Origin: Runella sp. CRIBMP
GTDB lineage: Bacteria; Bacteroidota; Bacteroidia; Cytophagales; Spirosomataceae
DNA length: 64,000 bases
Direction of reading: 5' to 3'
NCBI RefSeq assembly: GCF_009905605.1
Contig: NZ_JAAAKZ010000007.1
Coordinates: 179,181 to 243,180, forward strand
Below, piece by piece: positions 26,409 to 35,595 of the stretch. The translations under genes were made by a program, and so were the position numbers. Positions within the stretch are counted from its first letter, which is position 1, and every line of letters starts with the position of its first letter. The notes beneath the pieces are model-generated. The model did not search any database. It saw nothing but the letters and a program-made list of their open reading frames with translations, and had not been told where the DNA came from.

Positions 26409-27755
26409 GTGAGAATTCTCCGAAAAACGCTATTCTTTTTTATCATTACCTGTTGTAGTTTCCAATCTATTGGGCAGATAACTAATAATAACGGCGGCTT
26501 GCTGACCGATATGATTGATACGACCACCCGTATCGGGAAAAGTATGCTATCGCTCAATAGCCGCCTGGGTAAAATAGGATTTAGCGGTTATCTGCAGCCG
26601 CAGTTTCAGTTGGCTGAGTCGAACGGAGCGGGTGGAAATATCTACAATGGCGGGGATTTCGGACCGCAGGTCAACAATCGCTTTCGCCTGCGCCGTGGGC
26701 GATTTCGGGCCGATTTTTCGCATTTGACCGACGACGGACGACCTTCGACTTATTTTGTGTTTCAATTTGACGGTACCGAGCGTGGGGTCAATATTCGCGA
26801 TTTTTGGGGACGGGTTTTTGAACACAAATGGGATTTATTTCACTTCTCGGCAGGCGTAATGGCAAGGCCTTTTGGGCATGAAGTTCTGTTGTCATCGGCG
26901 TTTAGAGAGGCACCCGAGCGCGGTCGGATGTCACAAACTTTGGTGCAAACCGAGCGTGATTTGGGCTTCATGTTTAGTTTAAACCCCCGAAGAAAGAATT
27001 CAAATTTCAAATGGTTGGCGATTGATTTAGGGGTTTATAATGGACAAGGACTCACTGGAACGGCCGAATACGACAGTCATAAGGATGTGGTGGGGCGTAT
27101 CAGCTCTAAGCGGCGCACGATAAGTAGGTCGGGAGGCAAGCTTTCGTGGGGCGTTAGCAGTTATTTGGGGGGCATAACGAGTCAAAATGCCTTGATGTAC
27201 GCGGCTAAAAAAGTGGATGAAAAGCCGATTATTGAAAAGGATTCGGCTGCATCAAATATTGGCCGCACTGCGCCAAGGCGCTATCTCGGTGCCGATTTTC
27301 AATTAATTTTCCCCAACAAAAAGGGGCAGACTGAATTTCGGGCGGAATACATTCGGGGTGTACAAACCGCAACGGCGGCGTCAAGTACCACGCCAGGGAG
27401 TTATCCTGTTTCGAGCGCAGGAGTGCCGTTGCCACTCTACACGCGCCGATTTGACGGTGCTTATTTTTACTTTCTTCAGCATCTTGGGAGCCAAGACCAT
27501 CAGCTTGTGTTAAAGTATGATTGGTACAATCCCAATACCGACGTGAAGGGAAAAATGATTGACGCCAAAAATGGTTTTACGAGTGCGGATGTTCGGTTCG
27601 ATACTTTTGGCGGCGGCTACGTGTATTACGTGAATCAACACCTTCGCGTGGTTTTTTGGTATGAACATCCTATTAACGAAAAAACGGCCGTGAAAGGCTA
27701 CGAAACCGACGTGAAAGACGGAGTTTTTACGCTTCGAACGCATTTTAATTTTTAA
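26409..27755 (+). CDS. Outer-membrane porin (phosphate-selective porin O/P-like)
   Basis: A 448-residue outer-membrane beta-barrel with a signal peptide (about 1-23, FQSIGQ). Residues 55-130 (GFSGYLQPQFQLAE, NRFRLRRGRFRADF) and the alternating strands with terminal FNF mark the OprO/OprP-like porin family, which passes anions or small solutes. The start is a GTG: an in-frame TAG at 26391-26393 blocks any start further upstream, and the signal peptide begins right at the GTG. No transport partner is adjacent. The neighbour beyond the convergent gap is an alpha/alpha-barrel protein on the other strand. Confidence 0.78.
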   Translation: MRILRKTLFFFIITCCSFQSIGQITNNNGGLLTDMIDTTTRIGKSMLSLNSRLGKIGFSGYLQPQFQLAESNGAGGNIYNGGDFGPQVNNRFRLRRGRFRADFSHLTDDGRPSTYFVFQFDGTERGVNIRDFWGRVFEHKWDLFHFSAGVMARPFGHEVLLSSAFREAPERGRMSQTLVQTERDLGFMFSLNPRRKNSNFKWLAIDLGVYNGQGLTGTAEYDSHKDVVGRISSKRRTISRSGGKLSWGVSSYLGGITSQNALMYAAKKVDEKPIIEKDSAASNIGRTAPRRYLGADFQLIFPNKKGQTEFRAEYIRGVQTATAASSTTPGSYPVSSAGVPLPLYTRRFDGAYFYFLQHLGSQDHQLVLKYDWYNPNTDVKGKMIDAKNGFTSADVRFDTFGGGYVYYVNQHLRVVFWYEHPINEKTAVKGYETDVKDGVFTLRTHFNF

Positions 27756-27821
27756 TATTCTGAATGTAAACGCGGTTTTTTCGACGTGCGGCGGGTTTCT
27801 CAAAACCCATAACAGGATTGC

Positions 27822-29432
27822 TCAGCGAGCGCAGCGCAATTGAATCGTTTCGTTGGGATTGAGAGAAATGGGATAACCTGCAATCAGCGCTGAGCCTTTT
27901 ATGGTCTGGGTTTTATTGCCAATGGTCAGTCGATAGTTTTTGGTTGCCTCAATCGAAAACCACTCCTGAAACTGATTGATACGAGGGTAGTCAGCGGGCA
28001 TGTGGAGGTGGTCTGCGTGCCAATTGGCTCCAAAGATGAGTTTCCCTTTCCAAGCCGTAGGTGAAGTCAGCGTAATGTACATATTGTTTTTGTCGCTTAC
28101 CGCACCGTAAATCACGTCAGGATTCCAGTTGGAAATATGAACTCCTGCGGTTTTCCAGAGTGCATACATCAGCGACGTTCGCGCAAAATTTCCATCGCCG
28201 TGCCATCCTTCTATGATTCCATCGGGTTTTTGAAAATTCCAAAGTACTTTTATCTCGCTTTCGAGCCAGTCTTTGACGCTCGGAATCGGTTCTCTTAGGT
28301 ATAAATTCAGGGCTCCTTCAATGGCGTCGGCGTAGCCGTCAGCGCTGCCGTTTTCCCAATCATGGTTACGATAATTTGCTGAAAGCGAGCTGAGTGCTTT
28401 CAGCGTTGCTTCCCGGTAAGCGGCTACTCCGTCAATCATGTAGACGGTATAAAAGGCGTTAAGTGTATAGCCAAAATTGTCGGCGATTCGTTTTTGTACT
28501 ATCTCACCCGTCAGCGGATTGACCTCGTCGTAAAAAAGTCCGTGTTCATTGCGGCCGGTGGCCAGAATGGTATTGAGCATTTCGTGCAAATACGGTTGCC
28601 ATTGCTTCTTTTTGGCGGGATTTTTTGTGGCTACCACAGCATACATCTCGGCCAATCCAGCCACGATTTCGCAACCGTGGTCGCGCAGACGCAGGCGAGA
28701 GAGGGTCCGCGTAGGCACATGGGCATCGCTTAAATAATAATCACCGATTTGAATGCCCCACGCCAGCCATTTAGGGTTTTTGGTGAGCCAATACATCCGC
28801 GCCAGTACTTGCAATAAATCCCCGCCCACTTCCACGACGGCACTATTGCCGAAAAAACTCCCCTTGATTTGAGTCGGAACATCCACGATTTTGTCGAGGT
28901 CTTCCAAAATGCCCAGCATCCGCTCTGACCACGGACTGGGGCCGAGCCATTCGGTGAGCGGCACTAGTCCGTCTTTCATGTATTCTGCACTGCCAAATAC
29001 CACCTGACTGGTGTCGATGTGGTCATTCTGAAACCCCTTTTTGCAAAAAGAATAGGCATCTGGCAGGCGGCCCACGCGCGATGTCAGGCGGGTTTCGGTG
29101 GCGAGCATTTCGCGCATTTTTCCCTCAAAAAGCGGTTTGTCGAGCATCGAGGCGGTCATGACCATAAACGGATAATTGTCGGCGGCGGCGTCCCAAGCGT
29201 TCCAAATGCAGGTACTTTCTTTGAGATTACGCGGAATGAGGCCCGTAGCGGGGTCGGCTTTTGTAAGCCAGCCCAACAAAAAACGGTGACTGCGACGAAA
29301 GCCCTCGTTGGCGGCTTGGCCATTGGTGAGGGCTTGTTGGAAATGGGTCTTTTCATGGGACGTAAAAGGCGACTGAGCGAAGCCTGCAAACGAGCCGAGG
29401 ATAAAAAGCAGAAAAGAGGAAATGTGCTTCAT
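27822..29432 (-). CDS. Exported (alpha/alpha)-barrel six-hairpin-type protein
   Basis: The protein is 536 residues from the ATG at 29432, which I prefer because MKHISSFLLFILGSFAGFAQ is a clean Sec signal peptide; an ATG six codons upstream adds only polar residues. The mature part is helix-rich with repeats of W, G and Y typical of six-hairpin glycosidase or terpenoid-cyclase-like toroids (STCIWNAWDAAADNYPF, DGYADAIEGALNLYLREP, DGIIEGWHGDGNFARTSLMYALWKTAG). A short beta-domain ends the chain. I cannot name a CAZy family; uronate lyase or glycosidase roles are both open. It is convergent with the porin gene and has no clear operon partner. Confidence 0.55.
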   Translation of the reverse strand: MKHISSFLLFILGSFAGFAQSPFTSHEKTHFQQALTNGQAANEGFRRSHRFLLGWLTKADPATGLIPRNLKESTCIWNAWDAAADNYPFMVMTASMLDKPLFEGKMREMLATETRLTSRVGRLPDAYSFCKKGFQNDHIDTSQVVFGSAEYMKDGLVPLTEWLGPSPWSERMLGILEDLDKIVDVPTQIKGSFFGNSAVVEVGGDLLQVLARMYWLTKNPKWLAWGIQIGDYYLSDAHVPTRTLSRLRLRDHGCEIVAGLAEMYAVVATKNPAKKKQWQPYLHEMLNTILATGRNEHGLFYDEVNPLTGEIVQKRIADNFGYTLNAFYTVYMIDGVAAYREATLKALSSLSANYRNHDWENGSADGYADAIEGALNLYLREPIPSVKDWLESEIKVLWNFQKPDGIIEGWHGDGNFARTSLMYALWKTAGVHISNWNPDVIYGAVSDKNNMYITLTSPTAWKGKLIFGANWHADHLHMPADYPRINQFQEWFSIEATKNYRLTIGNKTQTIKGSALIAGYPISLNPNETIQLRCAR

Positions 29433-29450
29433 GAAAGAGGTTTTAGGCAT

Positions 29451-29726
29451 GGTTATAAAAGCACCAAAGGGAGTTTATTCTAATGTTAGAAATATGCAGT
29501 CGCCAATTTTAGTCTAAATGCTTTCTGATTTCTTGCCAGTTAAAATACTTGAGGCTAAGATTTTAGTACGTGACAGGGTTTGCAAGTGGTGTAGAAGTTG
29601 GTATTTTTGTTTTCAGAGCCCCGGCTAAAAAATTTGTACAAAAAAATTTTAATTTTACGTAGCCCAAAGCTTTACGATATAGTACTTTATGAAAACAATT
29701 TCTTAGCCATTTAAACATTCAATTCC
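29451..29726. other. Divergent gap with degenerate repeat
   Basis: Contains GAAGTTGGTATTTTTGTTTT (from 29597), a worn copy of the head of the palindromic repeat seen at 10441. The rest is AT-rich, without a promoter box I can defend. Confidence 0.3.
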
Positions 29727-30476
29727 ATGAAAAATGTAGCTTATTTATGTACACTTCTTATCTTTTGTGTTTCATGCCAGTATAATGCAGCGTTGGAGAA
29801 AATTTCGGCAGGTAATTCCGAAACATCAAGCAAAAGTGTTGAATCAATTAGAAGTGCCTTTGAAAACCGAGATTTGGTACAATTAAGTAGGCTCAATTTT
29901 CACGGAGAGAAGGCCGAAACGTTTTATTTAGGCTTATCATCTTCTAAACTTCGCGTACCTGATGTTTTCCAACCCATAAAGAATAGCAAAGGCAAGTATG
30001 ATCCTACGGCAAAATTTTCCTGGAAAGCGGAAGATGGCAAGATGAGGAGCTTTTTGAATGAGCTTACAGAATCAAATGTGCAGAATTCATGTATGAAACA
30101 GCTCTGCGCAATGCAGATGATTTTAAAAACGGAATTATTGGAAGACAACTCTGCTGAAGCGCTTGAGGCGTTAAGATATTATACAGATGTCTTAGCTACT
30201 GAAAAAAACCTGAGTCCTGCGATATATTATTACAGTTTGCAAAAATTAAAAGCACTGGGTAAATCCGAAAAACTTGCCAAAACAGTAAGGTTATCATTAA
30301 ATGCCGTTGATGAGGCAATTCGGCAAAATCGAGAAAATACTGAGAAAATGGAAGCCGCTGTGAAGGCTTATCCTGAGGTAAAAAAATCATCTTTTTACGT
30401 TGATCAAGTGAGAGCTTCCAAAGAATTTGATGCACAGTACAAACATTGTGCTAAAGAAATCAAAAGAATGCTTTAG
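29727..30476 (+). CDS. Hypothetical lipoprotein
   Basis: The 249-residue protein has a lipoprotein signal peptide: the lipobox is CVSC with C17 as the acylated residue. The mature protein is helical and charged, with no domain I recognise. Its middle carries a Cys pair (SCMKQLCAM) that could form a disulfide. The base composition is more AT-rich than the glycosidase genes nearby. It stands alone and is closed by a very strong terminator. Function unknown. Confidence 0.65.
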   Translation: MKNVAYLCTLLIFCVSCQYNAALEKISAGNSETSSKSVESIRSAFENRDLVQLSRLNFHGEKAETFYLGLSSSKLRVPDVFQPIKNSKGKYDPTAKFSWKAEDGKMRSFLNELTESNVQNSCMKQLCAMQMILKTELLEDNSAEALEALRYYTDVLATEKNLSPAIYYYSLQKLKALGKSEKLAKTVRLSLNAVDEAIRQNRENTEKMEAAVKAYPEVKKSSFYVDQVRASKEFDAQYKHCAKEIKRML

Positions 30477-30503
30477 CGCTTTCTTTTTCACGGCAGGATT
30501 AGT

Positions 30504-30545
30504 AAACACAAAGACCTTGAGAAACGCCTCAAGGTCTTTGTGTTT
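30504..30545. terminator. Strong bidirectional terminator
   Basis: A perfect 18-base-pair stem (left arm 30504-30521, right arm 30528-30545, core AAGACCTTGAG/CTCAAGGTCTT) over a 6-base loop, followed by TTGT. It separates the plus-strand lipoprotein gene from the minus-strand end of the polysaccharide locus. Confidence 0.85.
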
Positions 30546-30590
30546 TTGTAACCGGTAACTTCATTTTTGAAATAGCGGAAACTTTCGCGT

Positions 30591-32075
30591 TTATGGCTTC
30601 ACCCGAATTGGCTTTTCAGATTCATTTTTCATTTGACGCGGCAGACGAAACACTTCGCCCTTTTTTGTGGAAAAATATAACGATGACTCCGAAGGCTGCC
30701 GTGCGTGACCATCGGCCCAAAAAGCGTAAAAATCGGGATGTACATTCTGCGGCCGTCGCACGTAGGAATGATTGAAGGCGCTGTTTGGGGTCAGATTAAT
30801 CTGTTTTTGCCACGTTTTGCCTTGGTTTTTACTAATCCAAACCGCCACTTCGCCGCCCGTCCCGTAGGGCTGTGGGCCTGCTTCGGTGGGGCCGATGATT
30901 TTCCAAGTGGTAAGGTTTTCGACGTATAGCGAACCCATGTCGTAGTTGTGATCGGCGGTTGTCACAGGGTTGATTTCCCAGGTTTTACCATTAAAAAAAG
31001 CCACCTGCCACGTGTGCGGCCCCTGACTTGGCCCGGGGTCGGGGCCTTTGCTGGTGACAAACAAAATGATCGGTCTGCCTTTGGCGTCGTAGGTAAGGTC
31101 ATTTATGTAAACGTTCAGGCCCGCAGAGCGGTATTCTTTGACCAACCCACCGTTTTGGGGAGTAGATAGGGGCAAGGTCAGTTTTTGGCCTTCGGCGTTT
31201 TGCCAACTTTGTCCGAAATCGTTGGTTTCTACATAATACAAATTGGTGCGGTAATCCAGACCTGCGCCTTTTTCGGTGTCGGGGTGCATATTGAACGACG
31301 TACCAATTTTGTTGTTCCACTGTCCGCCCGTTTGATAATGTCCCTCTTCAATGGTGCCAATGTCTTTAATGTCAGACCATTGAATACCATCTTTGCTCGT
31401 GATATAGCCAATGGTGCGACGCGGTTTTTTAGCTCCATATTTCAAGATTCCCCGCTCATAGTGGGTCATCAGATGAAAGAAGCCTTTATCGTTTTGGTAG
31501 AAACTTTGCAGGTACGAAAAATTATCAAAAGGCAATTGTTTACCATTTTTGAAATACGTTGCTTCGATTTTGTCAAAGGTGCTGATGTCGTACGGCTTCC
31601 GACTGCGGTGGATATACGAAGGACGTTCGACACCGTGGGAGGTCGAAAACAACCAAAGATACCCTTGGGCGTCGATGTTGAGCACAGGGTTATCGTGGGC
31701 GTCGTCGGTGGCTTTATTGAGTACAATGGTCGGGCGGGCTACTTGGCCCGTGGTATGGTCGAAGTAGGAAATTTCGTGTAAAAGACTGGGTTTTGCATCT
31801 TTTGAGGCTCCGCCGAAGCAAAAGAACGTCTTTTTGACTTCGGGACTGTATACCGAAAATGGACTGTGGTTGGCGGGGTAGGTGCCGAGTCCACCGCTGT
31901 ATTTGTGGACATATTCGTTGTCGAGTTTACCGATGTGGTACCAAATTCCGCGAAATCCGTCGTCTGTCTGGTTGAGGGTTTGTGCCTCTAAGGTGGAGGT
32001 TAACAGCAACGTTGGTACGAACGTCGGCAGGGTTTGGAAACCTGCCGACGTTAGCAATAAAAGCCATTTTTTCAT
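30591..32075 (-). CDS. Exported BNR_4 beta-propeller lyase/glycosidase
   Basis: This 494-residue protein belongs to the BNR_4 group of seven-bladed propellers, whose members include ulvan lyases (PL24/25/40) and enzymes acting on rhamnose-alpha-1,4-glucuronate (GH145, PL42). Visible candidate catalytic residues are H127 (DAHDNP), H147 (STSHG), Y193 (QSFY) and R208 (YERG), the His-His-Tyr-Arg type described for the PL25-like lyases. The signal peptide is unusually long (1-32) and split: its middle, TSAGFQTLPTFVP, is encoded by a perfect palindrome at 32020-32052. The gene is the last of the minus-strand locus, downstream of a heparinase-type gene. Lyase versus hydrolase cannot be settled here. 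Confidence 0.68.
   Translation of the reverse strand: MKKWLLLLTSAGFQTLPTFVPTLLLTSTLEAQTLNQTDDGFRGIWYHIGKLDNEYVHKYSGGLGTYPANHSPFSVYSPEVKKTFFCFGGASKDAKPSLLHEISYFDHTTGQVARPTIVLNKATDDAHDNPVLNIDAQGYLWLFSTSHGVERPSYIHRSRKPYDISTFDKIEATYFKNGKQLPFDNFSYLQSFYQNDKGFFHLMTHYERGILKYGAKKPRRTIGYITSKDGIQWSDIKDIGTIEEGHYQTGGQWNNKIGTSFNMHPDTEKGAGLDYRTNLYYVETNDFGQSWQNAEGQKLTLPLSTPQNGGLVKEYRSAGLNVYINDLTYDAKGRPIILFVTSKGPDPGPSQGPHTWQVAFFNGKTWEINPVTTADHNYDMGSLYVENLTTWKIIGPTEAGPQPYGTGGEVAVWISKNQGKTWQKQINLTPNSAFNHSYVRRPQNVHPDFYAFWADGHARQPSESSLYFSTKKGEVFRLPRQMKNESEKPIRVKP
32020..32052. repeat. Palindromic element inside a signal-peptide coding region
   Basis: AACGTCGGCAGG and CCTGCCGACGTT are perfect reverse complements separated by 9 bases. 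The 33-base element is a multiple of three and keeps the reading frame of the BNR_4 gene, adding a polar TSAGFQTLPTF-type stretch between LLLL and TLLLTSTLEAQ of the signal peptide. Confidence 0.65.
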
Positions 32076-32141
32076 GAATTAACTAGGGTTGAGAAAGCAC
32101 TCGTTAGGTGGGTTGGTATGATTGCTGAATTTTCTGATAAA

Positions 32142-34028
32142 TCACTTTTTCCAATCGCTCAACGACGGAATTTTTGTCTCTTTATTGACCGAAACACCCT
32201 CTGGAATCAGCAATACATTGATGGTGTTTTTTGTATTGGCAGGCAGATTGATTTCAAACTCGACAAGCGTTGCCCCTGGATTGGGCGCATCGTAATCGTG
32301 CGTAGGCTGAGCCAATCGGGTTTTGATGGAAGCGTTGGCGGGTTCGGCTACTTTCAGTTGAAGTTTTTTGCCGTTTTGACTCAATTCGGCCATTCCGTTT
32401 TCGTCGATGCGCACCTCGGCGGGGGTAATCATGACCCACTTGACGGTGGCGGGTTTGTCGTTGGTTAAAATTTCATCTTTCACAACCACGTATTGGCCAT
32501 CCACAATCGCAATGCCGCGATTGGCGGAGGCGACGGCGTTTTTGTACACTGCGCTCATATCAGTAATGGCCCCTGTAAAGGCTTGCTTATTGACCGTTCC
32601 CGAAAGCGGAGCGTAGCCATCCACGCGTTGTAGTTCATTGTTGAATGTCAGGGTGCTGTGGGCCATGTTGTTGTACCGGTACACCTCCCAACGTTGGGCG
32701 TTTTGACCTTTATCCCACAGCTTTACACCTTTTGATTCCAACGATTCATACTCCTGCATTCCCAAGTCCATCGACCAACGCTCCCCGAGGGCGTCCATCA
32801 CAAACGAACCGATGTCCATGTGGGCGTGGTTGACAGAAGGCGAGCCAGCTTTTAATCCAACGTATATAGCGGAGGGGTCGGTCCAAGACGAGCGCATCAT
32901 GGCTACGGGGTTTTTGCCCTTACCTGCCCAAAGGAGGGCTTTGGGGGCAGTTACCTTTTCAAATTTAATGCCGTTGCCCCAAATCATGGCGGCGGGCAAA
33001 ATCCGGTCACGTCCCATATTAGGCGCGCCCTTTTCAAGGATATTTTTGGCACCGAATAACAACGATGGAGAATGGGTGCGGTTGGCAAACCAAAACACCG
33101 CTGGACTCACGCCGCCCGAGCCGCTGCCCGCGTCGGAATAGTTGAAGGTTTTGCCTGACGTACCGACCATGTGCTGATAATAAGCGGCCGTATTTAAGAA
33201 TCCACGGCCGTTTGATAACCCAAAATCGCTGCCTAGTGCTTTTTGTACAGCACTCAGAAATAATACGTTGAAGCTTGTTCCGTAGCCCCAGTAGCCGTAG
33301 CCTTCGGGATACGCGCCGTCGGGGTTATAATCTTCCATGGGCAGCTTGATGGACTCAATGGCGCGGTCAATGATTTGTTTAGCCAGCGTTGGGTTGTCCT
33401 CATAAATGGCCAATGCGCCGTAGGTCATGCCCGCGTTGCAGACCTGATTCCAATTGTGGGAGGCAGTTAGCCAGCTGTTGTATTTTGAATCTAACGACGG
33501 TTCAATGCCTTTTTTGAGAATGGCTTCTTTGAGGATGGGCAGGGAAGATTTTTGTAAATCATTGTACAGCCAATCGTATCCGATGGCCACGGCCATGGTC
33601 ATTTCGCCCACATCGAGGAAGTGCGACGGATTCCAGTCCGAAAATGATGAAACTTTCAATAATTCAGTTTCGGCGCGGTTGAGGTATTTTTGGTCACGGG
33701 TAATGCGATACGCGTACGAAAGCATGAAAATTCGACGCAATGCCTCGCGCGATTTGTCGAGCAAACGCCGCCCGATTTGGATGCGTTCCAACGGCGGCAG
33801 ATCGATGATTTTGTCACTTTCGACCAAAATGGTTTGGTGAATGGTGGCCCAGTTTTTATCGGAGTTGATGTTGTTCAGGATTCCTTTTTCTTCTCCTTTT
33901 AACAACATAATTCGCGGGTGGTCAGGGAGTTTGCTGACATGGTTAAGGTGCTTTAGTTGCGCAAAAGCGACACTCTGAAAGAAGAGAATGACTCCTATTA
34001 AGTACAAAAAAAATGGTGCTTTTTTCAT
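32142..34028 (-). CDS. Exported heparinase II/III-type polysaccharide lyase (1)
   Basis: Predicted lyase that cleaves next to a uronic acid by beta-elimination. From the ATG at 34028 it is 628 residues with a good signal peptide (MKKAPFF...VAFAQ); an in-frame upstream start would add 44 residues that look like leader DNA. The alpha/alpha toroid has SFSDWNPSHFLDVGEM, AIGYDWLY and HNWNQVCNAGM; the beta-sandwich has NHAHMDIGSFVMDALGERWSMDLG, the histidine block of the family. The paralogue at 42029-43894 has the same motifs. It is upstream of the BNR_4 gene (66 bases) and downstream of the enolase-like gene. Substrate class is uronate glycan; the PL family number is not clear. Confidence 0.78.
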   Translation of the reverse strand: MKKAPFFLYLIGVILFFQSVAFAQLKHLNHVSKLPDHPRIMLLKGEEKGILNNINSDKNWATIHQTILVESDKIIDLPPLERIQIGRRLLDKSREALRRIFMLSYAYRITRDQKYLNRAETELLKVSSFSDWNPSHFLDVGEMTMAVAIGYDWLYNDLQKSSLPILKEAILKKGIEPSLDSKYNSWLTASHNWNQVCNAGMTYGALAIYEDNPTLAKQIIDRAIESIKLPMEDYNPDGAYPEGYGYWGYGTSFNVLFLSAVQKALGSDFGLSNGRGFLNTAAYYQHMVGTSGKTFNYSDAGSGSGGVSPAVFWFANRTHSPSLLFGAKNILEKGAPNMGRDRILPAAMIWGNGIKFEKVTAPKALLWAGKGKNPVAMMRSSWTDPSAIYVGLKAGSPSVNHAHMDIGSFVMDALGERWSMDLGMQEYESLESKGVKLWDKGQNAQRWEVYRYNNMAHSTLTFNNELQRVDGYAPLSGTVNKQAFTGAITDMSAVYKNAVASANRGIAIVDGQYVVVKDEILTNDKPATVKWVMITPAEVRIDENGMAELSQNGKKLQLKVAEPANASIKTRLAQPTHDYDAPNPGATLVEFEINLPANTKNTINVLLIPEGVSVNKETKIPSLSDWKK

Positions 34029-34087
34029 TTTAAAGACTGTGTTATGGATAATGTTCTGTTGTAGTTGGAACGCAAAATAGAAGAGAG

Positions 34088-34104
34088 ACATATTACCAAT
34101 ATGT
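34088..34104. promoter_or_regulatory. Dyad before the first heparinase-type gene
   Basis: ACATATT-ACC-AATATGT is a perfect 7-base inverted repeat in the gap between the lyase and the enolase-like gene. It could be an operator or a chance AT-rich dyad. Confidence 0.3.
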
Positions 34105-34237
34105 AAAAGTAACGATGTAAAACTCTTTAGTAAAAAGCAGGAATTGGGCAGATTTACCATAAAAATCCCAGTTGAAACCCACAGAACGTGCCGTTTTAAT
34201 GTATATCCGCCTAGATTTTGGCGTGATACGTTTCATT

Positions 34238-35452
34238 TTACACAATTCTTTCGGCCGACTGCCAGATGGATGGGTCATAGTCTATTCCTAAACCTGCTCG
34301 ATTGGGAATGGTCATTTTTCCTTTTGTTAAGCGAATATCGGTATGCCAGGTTGGCTTTTTTTCGGTGGGATTATAGACAAATTCTTGCAAGCCGTAGAGG
34401 TTGGGAATTAGCGCTACCACCTGCCAAAAGGGAGCAATGAGCGGGTCAGATTTGGGGGTATGCGGTGCAATACCCACGGCACCGTATTTTTTGGCGATTT
34501 CAGCCACTTGCAGCGCCCGTAATATACCGCCATTATAGTACATATCGGGTTGGAGAAGGTCATAGACTTTGTCTTGTGCCAAGCGCCGAAAGCGATACAA
34601 GCTACTGTCTTGCTCTCCGCCAGCGAGTACAATTTTAGACAGGGCTTTGGTGACGATTTTCATGCCTTCTTCGTCTTCAAAATTGCAGGGCTCTTCAAAA
34701 ATGGCTACGCCGTTATCTTCGAGCATTTTTCCCGTTTCAATGCCTTCGTGCGGGGTATAGGAGCCGTTGGCATCTGCATAAATGATGATTTCATTGCCCA
34801 AAATCTTGCGTAACAGCGGAATGTATTTTCGGGTTTGGGCGGCATTTTCGGGAGTATTGACCATGCGTCCGCCTACTTTTATTTTTACCCCTTTGGCTTC
34901 CGTTACCGTTAGTTTTTCCAAGAGTTGATTAGCGATTTTTTCGGGGTCACCTTCGCGGTTAAAATCAGAAATATAGACTGGGTATTCGTTTCTAACTTGC
35001 TTGCCCAGCAATTGATAAACAGGCTTTTGAAGAAGTTTTCCCAACAAATCCCAGACGGCTATTTCGACGCTTCCGATGCAGTTCCAGAGCGGCATTCCCG
35101 CGTATTTATAATTGCTGTTGAGGCGATAGGCGTTGTCTACCAATTGGGGTAAATCGCGGGCATCTTTTCCCAGAAAATGCGGCAAAATCAGCCCTTTCAG
35201 CAAGGAGGTAAGGTGTTGCATTCGGTCATTGCACTGAGTTATGCCTAGCTGACCGTTTGCTCTGACAACAAGCATTAATTCTCCCTGTGTTTTAAGCAGT
35301 TCGACGGATTCAATCTTAATAATTTCGGGAAAGAGTGCTTTCAAGTTGGGCAGAGGCCAATGAGGAAGTTCGTCGGTATCAGCAACTGCTGGGCAGACTG
35401 GAAAAGCCGCAGCCAATAAGCCCGTTTTGAGGAAATTTCGGCGATTGAGCAT
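34238..35452 (-). CDS. Enolase-superfamily protein (mandelate racemase/muconate lactonizing type) with Tat-like signal
   Basis: A 404-residue member of the enolase superfamily, which abstracts a proton alpha to a carboxylate, here perhaps from a sugar acid. The N terminus (RRNFLKTGLLAAAFPV) is a twin-arginine signal, so the enzyme may work outside the cytoplasm, which is unusual for this family. The barrel shows the K-x-K pair (KIKVG), the metal ligands in YADANGS, IFEEP and GGEQD, and a late IAPHTP histidine. This set suits the mandelate racemase subgroup and acid-sugar dehydratases. It sits in the locus between susD1 and the lyase genes, so a role in handling the uronic acid product is a reasonable inference. 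Confidence 0.75.
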   Translation of the reverse strand: MLNRRNFLKTGLLAAAFPVCPAVADTDELPHWPLPNLKALFPEIIKIESVELLKTQGELMLVVRANGQLGITQCNDRMQHLTSLLKGLILPHFLGKDARDLPQLVDNAYRLNSNYKYAGMPLWNCIGSVEIAVWDLLGKLLQKPVYQLLGKQVRNEYPVYISDFNREGDPEKIANQLLEKLTVTEAKGVKIKVGGRMVNTPENAAQTRKYIPLLRKILGNEIIIYADANGSYTPHEGIETGKMLEDNGVAIFEEPCNFEDEEGMKIVTKALSKIVLAGGEQDSSLYRFRRLAQDKVYDLLQPDMYYNGGILRALQVAEIAKKYGAVGIAPHTPKSDPLIAPFWQVVALIPNLYGLQEFVYNPTEKKPTWHTDIRLTKGKMTIPNRAGLGIDYDPSIWQSAERIV

Positions 35453-35531
35453 GAGATTTACCTTTTCTGTAAATGGTTGGCTAGCCTAACTGGGAAGGTA
35501 TTAAGGATAGTTTTGACTTTTACAAAACAAA

Positions 35532-35570
35532 CTGCCAAAGCTTGAAATTGCGAGTAACAAGCCTTGGCAG
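35532..35570 (-). terminator. Terminator after susD1
   Basis: CTGCCAA-A-GCTTG pairs with CAAGC-C-TTGGCAG, a 12-pair stem with one mismatch. On the minus strand it is followed by TTTGTTTTG, so it ends the susC1-susD1 transcript before the enolase-like gene. Confidence 0.65.
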
Positions 35571-35595
35571 CGTTTGAAAATTATTTATAAATGAC

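Noticed and set aside
34029..34160. In-frame N-terminal extension of 44 residues for the first heparinase-type gene
   Set aside because: The ATG at 34028 starts a clean signal peptide, while the extension has no family match and covers the dyad-containing leader.
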